A stretch of 51,868 bases of DNA from Monosporascus cannonballus (GCA_004154925.1 QJNS01000373.1:1-51868), one strand, 5' to 3'; shown: positions 1 through 11,238, numbered from the stretch's first letter. Program-made: numbers and translations. The notes: generated from the sequence alone by a model not told the origin.

Positions 1-2630
1 GTGCGGGCGGGGGGGGGGGGCGCGGGGGCCCCCCCCCCCCCCCCCGGGGATCGGTAGATCCTGTAGAGCAAGTCGGCGGTCGCGAGGACGCGCGCGCTGT
101 CCATGGGGGGACCCCCGTCTCGCCGACCTTCTCGATGATGGCGTTGCAGCGGGCCTCTGTCTTGCCGAGGTCGCCGTCGTGCACGAGGATGAACGCGTAG
201 CCGTACTGCCCGTGCACCCAGTCCGGCGTCTCCGGGGGCACCTGCTCGCAGACCAGCTCCAGCAGGGGCCGCGCATCGCCCCACCGCTCGCAGAGGATGT
301 ATGCCCGCGATAGGTTCGACTTGGTCATCATCACGCCGACGTGCGTCTCGCCGAGGGTCCGCCGCACTATCGGCACGGCCTCCTCCAGCATTTCGACGGC
401 CTCCCGGTACCGGCCGACTTCGCAGTACACCTTCGAGAGTTCATTGACTGACCAGAGGGTGTACGCGTGTTCCTCGTCGAGGATCCTCTTCCGGATCCGC
501 GGCGCGGCGGAGACCAGCCGTTCGGCGTCGTCGAGGCGCACCCTCTGGGCGCACAAGTTCATGCCCATCTCGTTCATCGTCATCAGGGGGTCCGGATGCT
601 CGGTGCCGAAGAACCGGGTCCTCTTCTCCAGCACCACCTCAAGGAGCTCGTAGCTCCCCTCGTGTTCGTCGATGTGTAGGTAAGTTCTTGCCAAGTTGAA
701 CATCGCGTTGAGCGTCAACGGATCATCCGGTCCCAGCTTTCTGGTGAGCCCATCCACGGCCCTCTTGCCTGCCCTCAGGGAAAGCTCCCGGCGGCCGGCG
801 AGCCACAGCGAACGGGTGAGGTCGTCCAGTGCAACACAGTATGGTATATGAACTGGTTTTCAAGGTGGCCAGGTTACACAATCCCGCCATGCCGGCCGGG
901 TCCACCAGTTGGTAATGAGTACTTGATGTTGGACCTCTAGGCATTTCGCGATCTCGAAGAGGTTCCAGTACGTATTCGCGAGCCTGCGCTGGGCCTGTAT
1001 AGTCTCGACGTGACGCTTACCAAGAGACTTAGTTCGGAATTCCACGACTTTCAGTTGCAAGGACCGCGCACGTTTCCAGAGACCGCTTTCGGCATATACC
1101 AGACCGAACTTCTCTATGACGGAACATTGTTCCAGGCTCTCGGGAAGGTTGGGGTGTGCTACTTCTAGCAGCGAGAGGCATGATTCGATATGTGGCAAGA
1201 GGAGCTGACGGAACGCCCTCCCGGATATTTCGAGATTATGAGATACGCAATGAGCAAGGACGGGTGCTGTGCACTCGAGCCACTGTCTCTGCTCCGAATC
1301 ACTGAGGAGCTCACGTGCCCATTGATGAATTGCTGGATGCAATGAGAATGGTTTTGTTGATGACGGAGTCCTCCACACATTGTCACGCGCCGTGGACTGC
1401 ATGTCGCTGATGTATATGATCGAGTGGTCGTACAAGACCCTTGCCGCCGCAAGGATTCGGTCCCCGACCCCTGCGACAATCTTGGCTCCGCTACGGCTGC
1501 AAGGCGTATGGAAGATCATTTGGATGCCTTGAAACTGTCTGAAGACCCTGAGAAAACGCCTTCTGGGATCGACACAAAATGCATGAAGGCTAAAACATGC
1601 AATAAGTCCACAGCATCGCGATACTCTATCGAGCTTTTGGTAGCAATGCCTGTAAAGGGGGGTTCATATGTCGCGATAATGTTAACATCAGCAGAAAACT
1701 CAAGGATCGGTCGGCTCAGGAGAGCTTTCCGACAGCCTAGCAATGACTGTAAGTATTTTTCTAAGGGCAATAGTTGTCGCCGGATCGTATAGGCCGCCTG
1801 CTTCAAGGCTAACGCGAAATAACCGAGTTCGGATGCAATAAGCCACGCGTAATTCCAAGATGCGTCCTTGTCCACGCTCGGCTCAGAACCTGGATATGCA
1901 AGGTTCGAGAGCAAGAGTATAGCTTCTTCCGGGTCCATACCCCGGAATTGAAAGCATCCAATGATAATATACATCTTTGCATTTGGGTTCCTTGTGGTGA
2001 TCAAGACGTGGCCGTTGCCGGTTGCAGGGATGAAACTGTTCAGGTCCATCTCAGTGTCACTGGCATTATCCAAGACGAGAAGCCATGGATCTGTCGAACG
2101 AGACAACCATTCTTGCCCGGCACCGATTTCCTGACCCTTTCCAGCCCCTTCAAGCAAATTGAGCAGGAATTGGCTTGGACCGCCATACTGATTTTGAATT
2201 CGCCCAAGGCAAGGGACTGTTTGGTGATGCCGTTGGGTGGAGTCGACATGAACAGGATGCCTACCGTCGACCGGGAAATCGAGCGCAGGTGCCCAACACG
2301 GGCGTCTCGCCGAGAATGGGAAAACGACAGAGCGCGCTTGACCAGCAGCCCACCGAATCCGTGACAGATGAACACAATTGGCTGAGGCTCTGCATCTTGG
2401 ATATATCTGTCTGTCTGTAACTCATTGACTAGCTTGACGGCTTCATCGTAGATACCAGTGGCTGCCGGACCACGTGGTGCCGTCAGCGTCTTTATATCAT
2501 ACTCATACAACAGCATACGTGCCCCATATCTTCGATAGGGGAAGAGATCGCGCAGCCAGGCGATGCCACTTAATTTATTTGCCCATGTCTGCGCGCCAGT
2601 TTCGTACAGCCCATGCACCGCAACTTTGCT
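1..2630 (-). pseudogene. Decayed NLR-like gene: alpha/beta hydrolase, NB-ARC remnant, TPR array (runs off left edge)
   Basis: Reading right to left, an exon beginning after a TTTCAG acceptor near 2631 encodes a serine-esterase/lipase-like fold (start KVAVHGLYETG, elbow ICHGFGGLLVKRAL). It passes into an NB-ARC segment seen at about 1516-2200 (WLLVLDN Walker-B-like strand, VLITTRNP). This is followed by a winged-helix-like part and kinesin-light-chain type TPRs from about 1300 to the window edge (for example RRTLGETHVGV and SNLSRAYILCERW). Such proteins are fungal NOD-like receptors that act in non-self recognition. It appears dead: the hydrolase, NB-ARC and TPR parts sit in three different frames, the stretch that should hold the P-loop is missing, and the frame breaks again near 1510. 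The nucleophile position of the hydrolase elbow reads Gly (GGA at 2358-2360) where family members usually have Ser. Some breaks, for example near 840-935, could be introns. The first exon was not found. Confidence 0.72.
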
Positions 2631-2639
2631 GAAAGATAT

Positions 2640-3490
2640 ATAAGTCCCCGTCCATGAGTAAGTAGTTGAATTAAGGGCGGACTCAACTCAACTTATGCGC
2701 CGAAGATAGATCTGCAGAATCCCTAGGCGTCGCGAGCTCAAGCAGGCCAATGGCGTGAGGGCCAGTCTTGTGGCCTCTGACACGGAGTTGTTACAGTGAC
2801 CGCCTTGTTAATATGGCTTAAGATAGTCGCAGACTCCCCTTTTTCGAATTAAACAGCACTGGCCCACATATTACAGCCCCGGTAGATGGTGATAGGCATT
2901 TCGGCTAAGGTAGAACGAGAGCACCATAATGCCTTGTCACAGTTGGTAGGCTTGGAAATACGAATATGAAGGATACCCTTCTGCTTGTTGGACGATATCG
3001 GCTAACCGCCGTTGGGTGGCGCAAAATGAGGGCCAACCAACAAGGTCGCTGATACTATATATAATATACGGCCCGAGCCTCTGGGTACGCTACGCTCACT
3101 AGCTCTTATTTTGACCAGGTAGGTAGCTTTGCGTAGCCCATCATTCGCATGTCAGGTGGCATTTCCTAGGGTGTGTATAACCAGGCACATCCTACTCTAG
3201 TATCGTATAGCCACTTCGACCGTTGAAGGATCTCTGTTGGTTTTCGAAACAGGGTTTGATTGGTTGAGATCTGAGCCATGTAGTCTCTCAAGCGCTTCGT
3301 CATTTACCCCAGCCAGGTCTATCAGAAACCCTGAATTGTAATATAAGAGTAAAACTTACCGTCTAAAGGAACACGCTCCTTTACTGCCCACTCAAGATAA
3401 CGAGGTGACTGCATACTACGTAGAATGGCAGCAGATGAATGATATCTTCGTCGTTAGATATCCTGTCTTTCAGATACTCCGAACTGGGTA
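2640..3490. other. Intergenic, nothing recognised
   Basis: No open frame with protein-like composition, no tRNA-like fold and no repeat was seen. It holds the upstream side of both the NLR-like relic and the P450 relic, including a short AT-rich patch (TATATATAATATA) near 3055-3067. Confidence 0.5.
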
Positions 3491-3492
3491 CG

Positions 3493-5629
3493 ATGCATTT
3501 CTTTTATTACAGTACTGCAATAGCCATTGCGCTATGCGTCCACTACACAGTCAAATCGTATCATGAACGGCAGGTGAAACCCCCAAAATTATATCTCGTA
3601 TCAAACTTACATTTAATAGGTGCACGCGCCCCTAATGAAACAATACGGGTGTTCTCTACCCCCACGGCTTGAGAACCAGCGGCCATTCGGCATCGACCGA
3701 CTTGAACAGATATTCAGAGGTAACACGGAGTCAAGGCTGATGGAACTGTTCCTGTTCCACTTCCGCCAGACTGGTTACACGCTTCAGCAGGGTTTCTTGG
3801 GGATTCCAGCATACAGCACGGTAGATCCGGCCAATATGGAAGCTATCCTGTCATCAAAATTTGCCGGTAAGTCTCTCCAACAGGCCCTGTTTAGAGTCGC
3901 TGCTATAGCATACAGATTTCGGAAACCGCCCACGGCGCACCGTCACGTTCCCTATGTTTGGCGATGGTATCTTCACTCAAGATGGAGAGCCGTGGAGACA
4001 TTCGCGAGATATCCTACGGCCACAGCTCTTCCATCGACAGTACGAAAACCTCGAAGTTTTTAAGGAACCATTGGACGATCTTCTATCCGCTCTGCCTGAA
4101 AAGAGCGGAATTGTTGACTTGCAGCCCCTGTTCTTCCGCTACACCCTGATGTCACTACGGCTTTCCTTTTCGGCGATTCTGTACGTAGCCTTAAATCCTC
4201 GGATAATGCCACGGAGAATGTCTTTGCGAGCGCCTTCGACCGGGCACAGGCATATGTCGCCAAAAGGTTTCGCCTGCTGGATCTTTACTGGTTGATAGGC
4301 GGTAAAGAGTTCCAAGATGCATGCAAAACGATCCATCTGTTCGCCGACCAGATCATAGACCAGAACCTTGCGAAAGACACCACCGCTGGTAATGAAAATA
4401 GATATATTTTCTTGAAGTCCGTGGCTAAGTCTTGTCCCGATCGGGGGGCATTAAAGGGACAGATCATCAATATCTTAGCGGCAGGCAGAGACACAGCCGC
4501 TTGCATGCTGTCATGGACGTTGTGAGTCGCTAAACAATAGGGCCGTGTACCTTCAACATTGACAAGAAGATTCAGCTTCCACCTAGTCAGGCACCCTCAT
4601 GTCATGGAGAAGCTAAGAGACGAAATAGCCCAGCTTCCTCCAATCGAAGACGTTGAACGCGCAGCTTTGCGGGACCTGAAATACCTGCAAAATGTCATGA
4701 AAGAGAGTAAGTCTCCCCTAGTGCTGTTGTTTAATACCGAACTTAACTTTTTGGAGTTCTCCGGCTTTACCCTTCAGTGCCCGTCAATACAAAAATCGCC
4801 GTACGGACGACAGTACTTCCCACTGGCGGGGGCCATGATAGGAAGTCACCCGTATTGATCGGAGTTGCCTATAGCGTGTGGTATGTATACAATCATCTCT
4901 GCTAAGAACCCTGTGGTCTCCTTTCTTTGGGTCCTCCGACTTTCCTTCCGGATGCTAACCTCTTGACAGTAAATATTAGCGCACTCATCTCGCATTTGCG
5001 TTTCATATTCCTTCCGGGTTAAGGAGAAGAAGTTAACCGATGACAGACAATATGCATCGTCGACCAGATCTGTATGGGATGGGTACGTATCCTGGAGTAA
5101 AGAGTCATCAACATTCTAGTGCATGTGCAACTGTCCCAAGCCACGTCTCAATCGAAGCCCCTATGATGCGACACTGAGCACCTTATCCGCCCTGATAGTG
5201 GTTTGGCTAATGTCGAGATTCGGCAGATGCCGAAATTTTCCGTCCAGAGCGCTGGGACGAGGACTTACCAATGAACCAGGATCCGACGCTTCAGAAGTGA
5301 GTATCCTTCTCCTCTTTAGCACCTATATATAGTGCCTAGTTCTAATCTGTCTAGATGGGGGTATTTGCCCTTTAATGGGGGGCCGAGAATCTGCCAAGGA
5401 AGTAAGTGCTACTTCGAGTTCAATATCCCGGTGATCTGACCCTTGGTACTGACTGGTCTTAGTGGACTTCGCTCTCACGGAGGTGGCCTACACCATTGTC
5501 AGAATGCTTCAACGGTATCCGATCATCAAGCTACTCAAGGGGGAGAGGGTAGACGTTGTGGTTGCAGAAAAGCAAACGATGACACCCGTAATACATATCA
5601 CGGAGGGATGTAAAGTAGAGCTGGGTTGA
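3493..5629 (+). pseudogene. Cytochrome P450 relic (CYP52-like fatty acid/alkane hydroxylase type), frameshifted
   Basis: Exons can be followed along almost the whole length of a P450. An N-terminal anchor starts at ATG 3493 (FFYYSTAIAIALCVHY). Then come the GDGIFTQDG and WRHSRDILRPQ region, the I-helix AGRDTAACMLSW, the K-helix EILR (ExxR), PERWDED, the heme loop FNGGPRICQG near 5365-5400, and a C-terminal block ending with TGA at 5627-5629. Introns fit at 3574-3619, 3867-3915, 4522-4575, 4707-4756, about 5079-5228, about 5297-5353 and 5402-5462. The motif spelling resembles the CYP52/CYP584 group of membrane-bound omega-hydroxylases. It is broken: one base is missing between 4148 and 4149, so TL-D-VTTAFLFGDS changes frame. 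The junction at about 4883-5052 also cannot be joined in frame with canonical splice sites. The heme ligand and ExxR are still intact, so the lesions look recent. Confidence 0.82.
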
Positions 5630-6110
5630 GAGTGCTGCGTTCCGCGATCGGCAACCCCCAAACTGTCGAGTGGAATGTATTATGGTAGGTTCCCCCAATC
5701 GCTCATGAGGATCAGGATTAGCATGGGGATGCACATAATATACCTATGTACTGGTACACGATGCCGCAGGCGCAGCAGGAGGTAGCTGTGACTGGAAGCA
5801 CAGGGATCGAAACATCCAACCAATAGCAGGGCCCGTCGCCTTTGGCGTTCTATGCAAGTTGGACCAACATCATAACAACATCCCACAGATCCTACCCAAT
5901 GACCAGTCCAGAAAGTCGAGAGCTGAAGATTCGACGCGGCTGCTCTATTGCCAAGAACACCACACATGTAGTTGCCTCACGGTCATGTTTCGCTACACTT
6001 CTGGAGTAGGCCTGGGGGGACTGTCGCCAGGCTCTGGAGGCGTATGAAGGCGACTCCGACGGTGATCGGCAACCTACCGTATATATTCAGAATTCTGTAT
6101 AGGTTGCTTC
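5630..6110. other. Intergenic, nothing recognised
   Basis: About 480 bases between two relic genes. Short open frames occur on both strands but none has a recognisable motif, and no repeat was noticed. Confidence 0.45.
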
Positions 6111-6116
6111 CCTTCG

Positions 6117-7281
6117 GTGAATTTAAAGCGTTGTTCTAATCACGGGGGAAGACTCCCTTGTCGAGTAAGAGCTCTGCGGCTTGTGGAAGAACCGGGAGCG
6201 TTACCAATCCGTGGAGATAGTATTGTAGCGGCCCATGGGCTCTACGGCAATGCATTCCGTACATTCACTGCAGAGAAGATGGGGAAATTCTGGTACGGAG
6301 ACAGTGATATGTTGCGGGGCGACTTGAAGGGACGGTGCCGTGTTTTAACATTCAGCTATCCGGCTTCTGTCGCCTCCATTCTGGGCCGAACGTCGTCGGA
6401 CAGAATCCTGCAGCATGCGACAATACTAGTGGCAGAGCTTGTGGCCGATCGAGAGGTATTTTCACCGCATTCAAGCCGCACAGCGGAGCTTACAGGAAAG
6501 CATTAGGCAGCGGATGCATTTGAGCGGCCCATCATCTTTCTATGCCATTCCCTTGGAGGCATCATCGTGAAGAGGATGCGTCGTCCATTAGTCTCCTATC
6601 AGCCCTGGAAGATTCCTCTGATACGAACTCGTCTAGGCCCTGATATACTCAGCCAGCCGGGCAAGCCGGATGATCGAACATATTCATTCCATATACGTTT
6701 CGACGTACGGGATCTTGTTCTTCGGCACGCCGCATCAAGGTAGCAGCAAGGCGAATTTGGCAACGTTCGCACAGCGCATGGTGGGTCTCGTGCCATCCAA
6801 GTTGGTGGACACGGACTCGCAACTAGTAAGCGCGCTCCAAGAGAGCTCAGAAGCTCTTCAAGATATCACCGACAACTTCGTACCCATGATGAAGAGGTTG
6901 CGGATATCTTCTGGGAACAGGAGAAGACGAGTTCAGGGGTCAAGTGGGACTACGTTAGCTGTCCATTTACTGGCTGGTTCGTAACTAGTCACTAATGATT
7001 ACCAGATCATCACGGAAAACTCGGCAGCCCCTATTCTGGACAACACCGACCGCGCTGGTTTGCGAAACTATCATCGAAACATGTGTAGATTCGCGACGCG
7101 CGCGTCGCCGGGCTACAACCTCGCCGCCGCCACTGTACTCCGTTATGCACGCGAAGCACCGAGCACCGTTACCCATAGGTGGGCTAGTGAAAGAGAGATT
7201 TTGACCTCCATGCGGAAGCACGAAGCGATGGAGCTGATTAGAGGGGGTGGTGAGATGTCGGGTGAGAGGTCAAGGCAGTAA
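6117..7281 (+). pseudogene. Decayed alpha/beta hydrolase (DUF676/lipase-like, NLR-associated type)
   Basis: The parts of a serine-hydrolase fold are readable in order: GDSIVAAHGLYGN (oxyanion strand), VLTFSYPASVASILGR, the nucleophile elbow FLCHSLGGIIVKR, HSIYVSTYGILFFGTPHQG, then a C-terminal half ending RHEAMELIRGG-like with TAA at 7279-7281. Introns fit at 6456-6506, 6576-6636 and 6954-7005 (branch ACTAAT). The second intron has lost its donor: it begins ATGCGT where GTGCGT is needed, while both flanking codons stay in phase. A further frame change lies near 6900-6912 (before FWEQEKT). The true 5' end was not found, because the open frame at 6117 has no ATG in good context. It belongs to the same broad hydrolase family as the relic at 2040-2630 but keeps the catalytic Ser. 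A free-standing esterase or the front of an NLR gene are both possible. Confidence 0.7.
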
Positions 7282-7289
7282 GAAACGTT

Positions 7290-8085
7290 TCGGTATACCC
7301 GGTGAGGAACCGCCATGTAGTTATCCTCCAGTTGGAGGACTTTGTGTAATGTTCTAGCACTGATACAAGTATCCTGGAATGTTTTGATTAAAGGTTGGGG
7401 TGGACTCGGTCTCGTGGTGATACTTTACGAGACGACACAAGCTGATGATGAGAAGGTCCAATTCGGGGGGCGAGGTCACGCTATTAACATTACGAATAAG
7501 CGCCATTCATAGCAATATGATCATCAGATTCAATCTTCGGCGAGCCTGCCCGTGTGCTACTTAGAGCACATGAGTGTATCAACCAATTCTGTATCCTAGT
7601 CTCGCAACAAGCTTCAACTGCTACCAAATGCTTTAATGATTCCAGGATATCTCACTGGCAGCCCCTGTTGCTGATTGCCTTTCCTCTACGTCTCCCGTCT
7701 GCAACGGGGGTTCGATTGCGGCCAACAAAAAGGGGGAGAGTGAGAAGACGACGTCGAGAGCAAAAAAACGTATGCTGTTGGAAGCCATGTCTGTGTCACA
7801 TGAAAGATACAAATTGGTAAAAAAAAAAAAAAATTATATATATATATATAAACCCTAGGCCTTCCCGGTCTGCCTCCCCCTAAACATCTAATTTCTCATG
7901 CCGACGTCTCGAGACTCCCTTTCCTTTTGAGTCTTGACCGGATGCTATCGTTCCAATATGCGAGCTTTATTGAGTGGCTTCTTCATATGTATCCTCCCAT
8001 TCAGTGCACCTGAACAGGAGCAACTGGTATTCTTGGCCAGAACAGGGCAGTGTTCAATAACACCCAAGCTCTTATGCGACGACGA
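7290..8085. other. Intergenic with A-tract and AT microsatellite
   Basis: No gene recognised. An A run followed by an (AT)n stretch lies at about 7819-7850. Confidence 0.5.
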
Positions 8086-8088
8086 TGA

Positions 8089-8496
8089 GTGCCGGCGAGG
8101 GTCGATAAATCTGCTCTATCTATGTCACACAACAACGATCCCTTGCGGATAGAGGAGCAAGGCGCCGTTCTTGCCGGCTACCCCTGCTGCCTACTTCCTC
8201 ACGAAGTCAGATGCGACAACGCGGACTGTCAAGCGCCCGCCGGACTCAAGGTATGCCGATCAGAGGCCTTACAACGCTGCGCATGCATGATTAACGAGGA
8301 GGTTGTTAACCGCTTTTTCAACGCGCTGGAAGACCCCGACTTACAACATGCTGAAATAATTATTGCAGATATGCCCATTAACCCTGCGGACCTCGCCGAC
8401 TTTGGATATGCTTGGTTACATTCATCAACTTGTAGGATCTCTCACACCATTGCGGCCAGCCCAACGATGCTGGCATTCGCCCGGGAATGCGCCTAG
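8089..8496 (+). CDS. Uncertain small ORF, 135 aa, cysteine-containing
   Basis: This is an open frame from ATG 8089 to TAG at 8494-8496. The first third is unlike normal protein. The remainder has ordinary composition, with several Cys (CCLLPHEVRCDNADCQ, RCACMINEE) and an acidic helix-like part (DLQHAEIIIADMPINPADLADFGYAW). No signal peptide or known domain is visible. It lies between relic genes, so it may be the surviving exon of another decayed gene rather than a complete gene. Function unknown. Confidence 0.3.
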   Translation: MPARVDKSALSMSHNNDPLRIEEQGAVLAGYPCCLLPHEVRCDNADCQAPAGLKVCRSEALQRCACMINEEVVNRFFNALEDPDLQHAEIIIADMPINPADLADFGYAWLHSSTCRISHTIAASPTMLAFARECA

Positions 8497-8499
8497 GTG

Positions 8500-8945
8500 G
8501 TGAACTAGGCAGCTTGTATTATCTCTCGAGGTCTGTGTCGGGCGGGATGTTGGTCTGCTTGAGACGTTTCAACACACAGGATGTGTATCAAATCATCGCG
8601 ATTCCGATTTATTGTAGAATTAGGTTAGTTTCCCCTTAAGCGTTCCCTGGGGGTAAAAGATGACTTTTACAGGCCTGGAAGCAACAGCAAAGGTGGAAAG
8701 CTCGCACCCAGTCAGGGCTTACATTTTTATGTTGCAATTAGGCAGATATGTGGATGTTGGCAACAGGTTCCCCTTTTCCGCATGGGTTCACAGTAGGATC
8801 TATGCGAATACGTAGCCAGAAACTTCGTACGTTCATAGGTGTGGCAATGTCGAGTACCGCATAATTCCAAGTCCTTCGAGTATAGATAGAGCCATTTAAT
8901 ATCCGACCAATCTACATATGCACTGCAGGTCGTCATGTGCCCTCA
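8500..8945. other. Intergenic, nothing recognised
   Basis: This is the region downstream (3') of the acyl-CoA synthetase, which ends at 8952 on the minus strand. No coding or repeat signal was seen. Confidence 0.5.
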
Positions 8946-8951
8946 CTCCGA

Positions 8952-11238
8952 TTATGGAGTCTCCTGGGCGAGGAGCTCTTTCGCCAACTCTCTCAACTTG
9001 AACTTCTGGATCTTTCCACTGGCCGTCTTGGGATACTCATCGATCCAGAAGACGTACTTGGGGATCAGATGGCCTGACAGGTTGGTGCGCACCCACTCCC
9101 TCACGTCGTCCTTCGATAGGACTTTCTCCCCCTTCTTCCCCTCCTCCTTCGCCGGCAACGGGGAGATCCCACCCACGCCCACACCCACACCACCGTCACC
9201 ATTACCGATACTAGCAGCAGCAGCAGCAGAAGCGTCGACGGTCCTGACGCCACGCGCAGGCACGACGAACGCGCCAACAACCTCACCGTACCGGTCGTCA
9301 GGCACGCCGACGACGCTGACGTCGCGCACGAGGGGGTGGCCCAGCAAACAATTCTCGACCTCGAGGGGGTGTATGTTCTCGCCGCCGCGAATGATAAGGT
9401 CCTTAATACGGCCGGTGATGGCGACGTAGCCGTCGGCGTCCATGCAGGCCTCGTCGCCCGTGTACATCCACAGCCTCCCGCCGTCGGCGTCGTCGTCGGG
9501 GACCAGGTCCCGCCGCGTCGTCTCCTCGTCCCCGTAGTACCCCCGCATCACGAGGTAGCCCGACACGGCGAGCTCGCCGCGCTCGCCGCGCGGCAGCGCG
9601 GGCCCGGCGCGGTCCCCCGGCGCCACGACGCGGACGGCCGTGTGCGGCAGCGGGCGGCCGACGGTGGCGGCGCGCTTGGCCGACGGGTCCGCCGGCGACG
9701 TCATGCAGCTGACGGGGCTGGTCTCCGTCATGCCGTAGCAGATGACGAGGTCCGTGAGGCCGAGGCGGTCGGCGAGGCGGCGCACGAGCGCCTCGGGGAC
9801 CGAGGAGCCGGCCGCGATGCCCTTCCGAAGGCTGCGGAAGCCGCCGCCGCCGTCCGCGGCGAGGATCCGCGCGAAGGTTTGGTTCGCGGAGAGCAGGTCC
9901 AGCTCGGAGATGAACATGGTGGTGACGCCGTAGAGCGCCGTGGCGGCGTGCTCGGCGGCCATGCGCAGCGAGGCGGCGGGGTCGAAGGCCGGCGAGGGCA
10001 GCAGCAGGGCGGCGCCCGTGGTCGCCGTCGCCATGAGGCCGAGCACGCTGCCGAAGCAGTGGAACAGCGGCGGCGGGCAGACGACGCGGTCCGCGACGCC
10101 GAGGCCCATGCGCCGCGCGATCAGGTGCCCGTTGTTGAGGATTCCCGCGTGCGTCAGCATCGCCGCCTTGGGCCGCGACGTCGTGCCCGACGTGAACTGG
10201 ATGTTGATGGTCTCGTGGGGCGCGAGGGGCGCGTCGGGGGTCACCGCTGCCGCTCCTCCCCTTCCCCCCTGGAGCAGCAGGTCCTCGTAGCTTACGAGCG
10301 CGCGCAGTTCTTCCAGCGGAAAATGCGCGTCGGGGTGCGACGCCCTGTTATCGAGGACGACGACGGAGCGCAGGGAGGGCACGGCGGGTGCCTCCACTTT
10401 GGGGGCCCTGAGGTCCGGGATCAGGGCCTCGAGCAGCTCGAGGTTGGCGCGGCCGCGACACGGCCTGTAGGCGACGTCGGCGACGGCGGCGATGACGAGA
10501 ACCTCTACCCCAAGGTGCTCGAGCGCGGCGGCGAGCTGCTGCGCGTTGAAGCTCGGGTTCAGGGGTACGAGGATGGCGCCGAGCTTGAAGGCGGCGTAGA
10601 TGAGGGCGGCGTGCTCGGCGACGTTGCCGAGGCTCACGGCGACGCGGTCGCCCTTCCTGACGCCCACGGAGCGTAGGGAGTGCGCGAGTGCATTGGAGAG
10701 CGCGTCCAGGGACTCGTACGTCAGGGTCGTCGTGGGCGGCACCTCGGGCGACGAGAGGGAGGCGCTCGTGGGCGTCGGGGACCGCGCGATCACTGCGGGC
10801 CGGTCGCCGTACTGGGATACTATGGAGGCGAAGTGCTCCGGTATTGTGTGCGGGAGTAATGGCGGCTAGGTAGGTATATCAGTTTGATTGGTACGTTTGC
10901 CATCATGGAAGACTTAGACGGCTTCGTAAGGAACTCTTTATAGCTGCTACGTATGCCGGCCACAGCAGTACGAACCACACGTCTCTGACTAGCACAGCTC
11001 GGTTGGAACGCGATAGGAAAACCACCAGATCTACTGCTCCTCCGAGTCGTTGAAAGCGCGGCTGCCATGTACTCACCTCTGTAGGTCCTTCAGCGTAACT
11101 CAGATCCGAAGTCACAATTCCTCTTCTCTGCAGGTTTCTCCCTCGTAGCCAAGCGGCTCTTGATGCGACGATACCTGGGAATCCGAACCACGCTGTCCGC
11201 GGCCCCGAACCCGGTAGACCGCGTAGACAGGCGGCCAT
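8952..11238 (-). CDS. AMP-binding acyl-CoA synthetase, probably mitochondrial
   Basis: Two exons, 11077-11238 and 8952-10865 (intron 10866-11076), give about 691 aa. The enzyme activates a carboxylic (probably fatty) acid to acyl-AMP and then the CoA thioester. Visible motifs are the AMP/P-loop FTSGTTSRPKAAMLTH, CYGMTETSP, the hinge-side YTGDEACMDADGYVAITGR with KDLIIRGGENIHP, and the C-terminal PKTASGKIQKFKLRE with the catalytic Lys. Exon 1 supplies an Arg-rich, acid-poor leader (LRGLPGSGPRTAWFGFPG) that resembles a mitochondrial presequence, then SYAEGPTE joins in phase to PPLLPHTIPEHF, the usual start of the family. The C-terminal domain carries a low-complexity Ala/Gly/Val insert (about 9150-9250). 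No peroxisomal C-terminal signal is present (it ends QETP). Very GC-rich wobble use contrasts with the relics to its left. Exact substrate chain length cannot be read. Confidence 0.9.

Noticed and set aside
7815..7850. A-tract plus AT repeat as a retroelement poly-A tail
   Set aside because: No reverse transcriptase or target-site duplication was seen beside it; it is treated as a simple repeat.
9336..10676. 446-codon open frame on the plus strand
   Set aside because: It is antisense to the acyl-CoA synthetase. Arg/Gly/Ala-rich composition is what GC-rich wobble positions on the other strand produce; no domain is visible.
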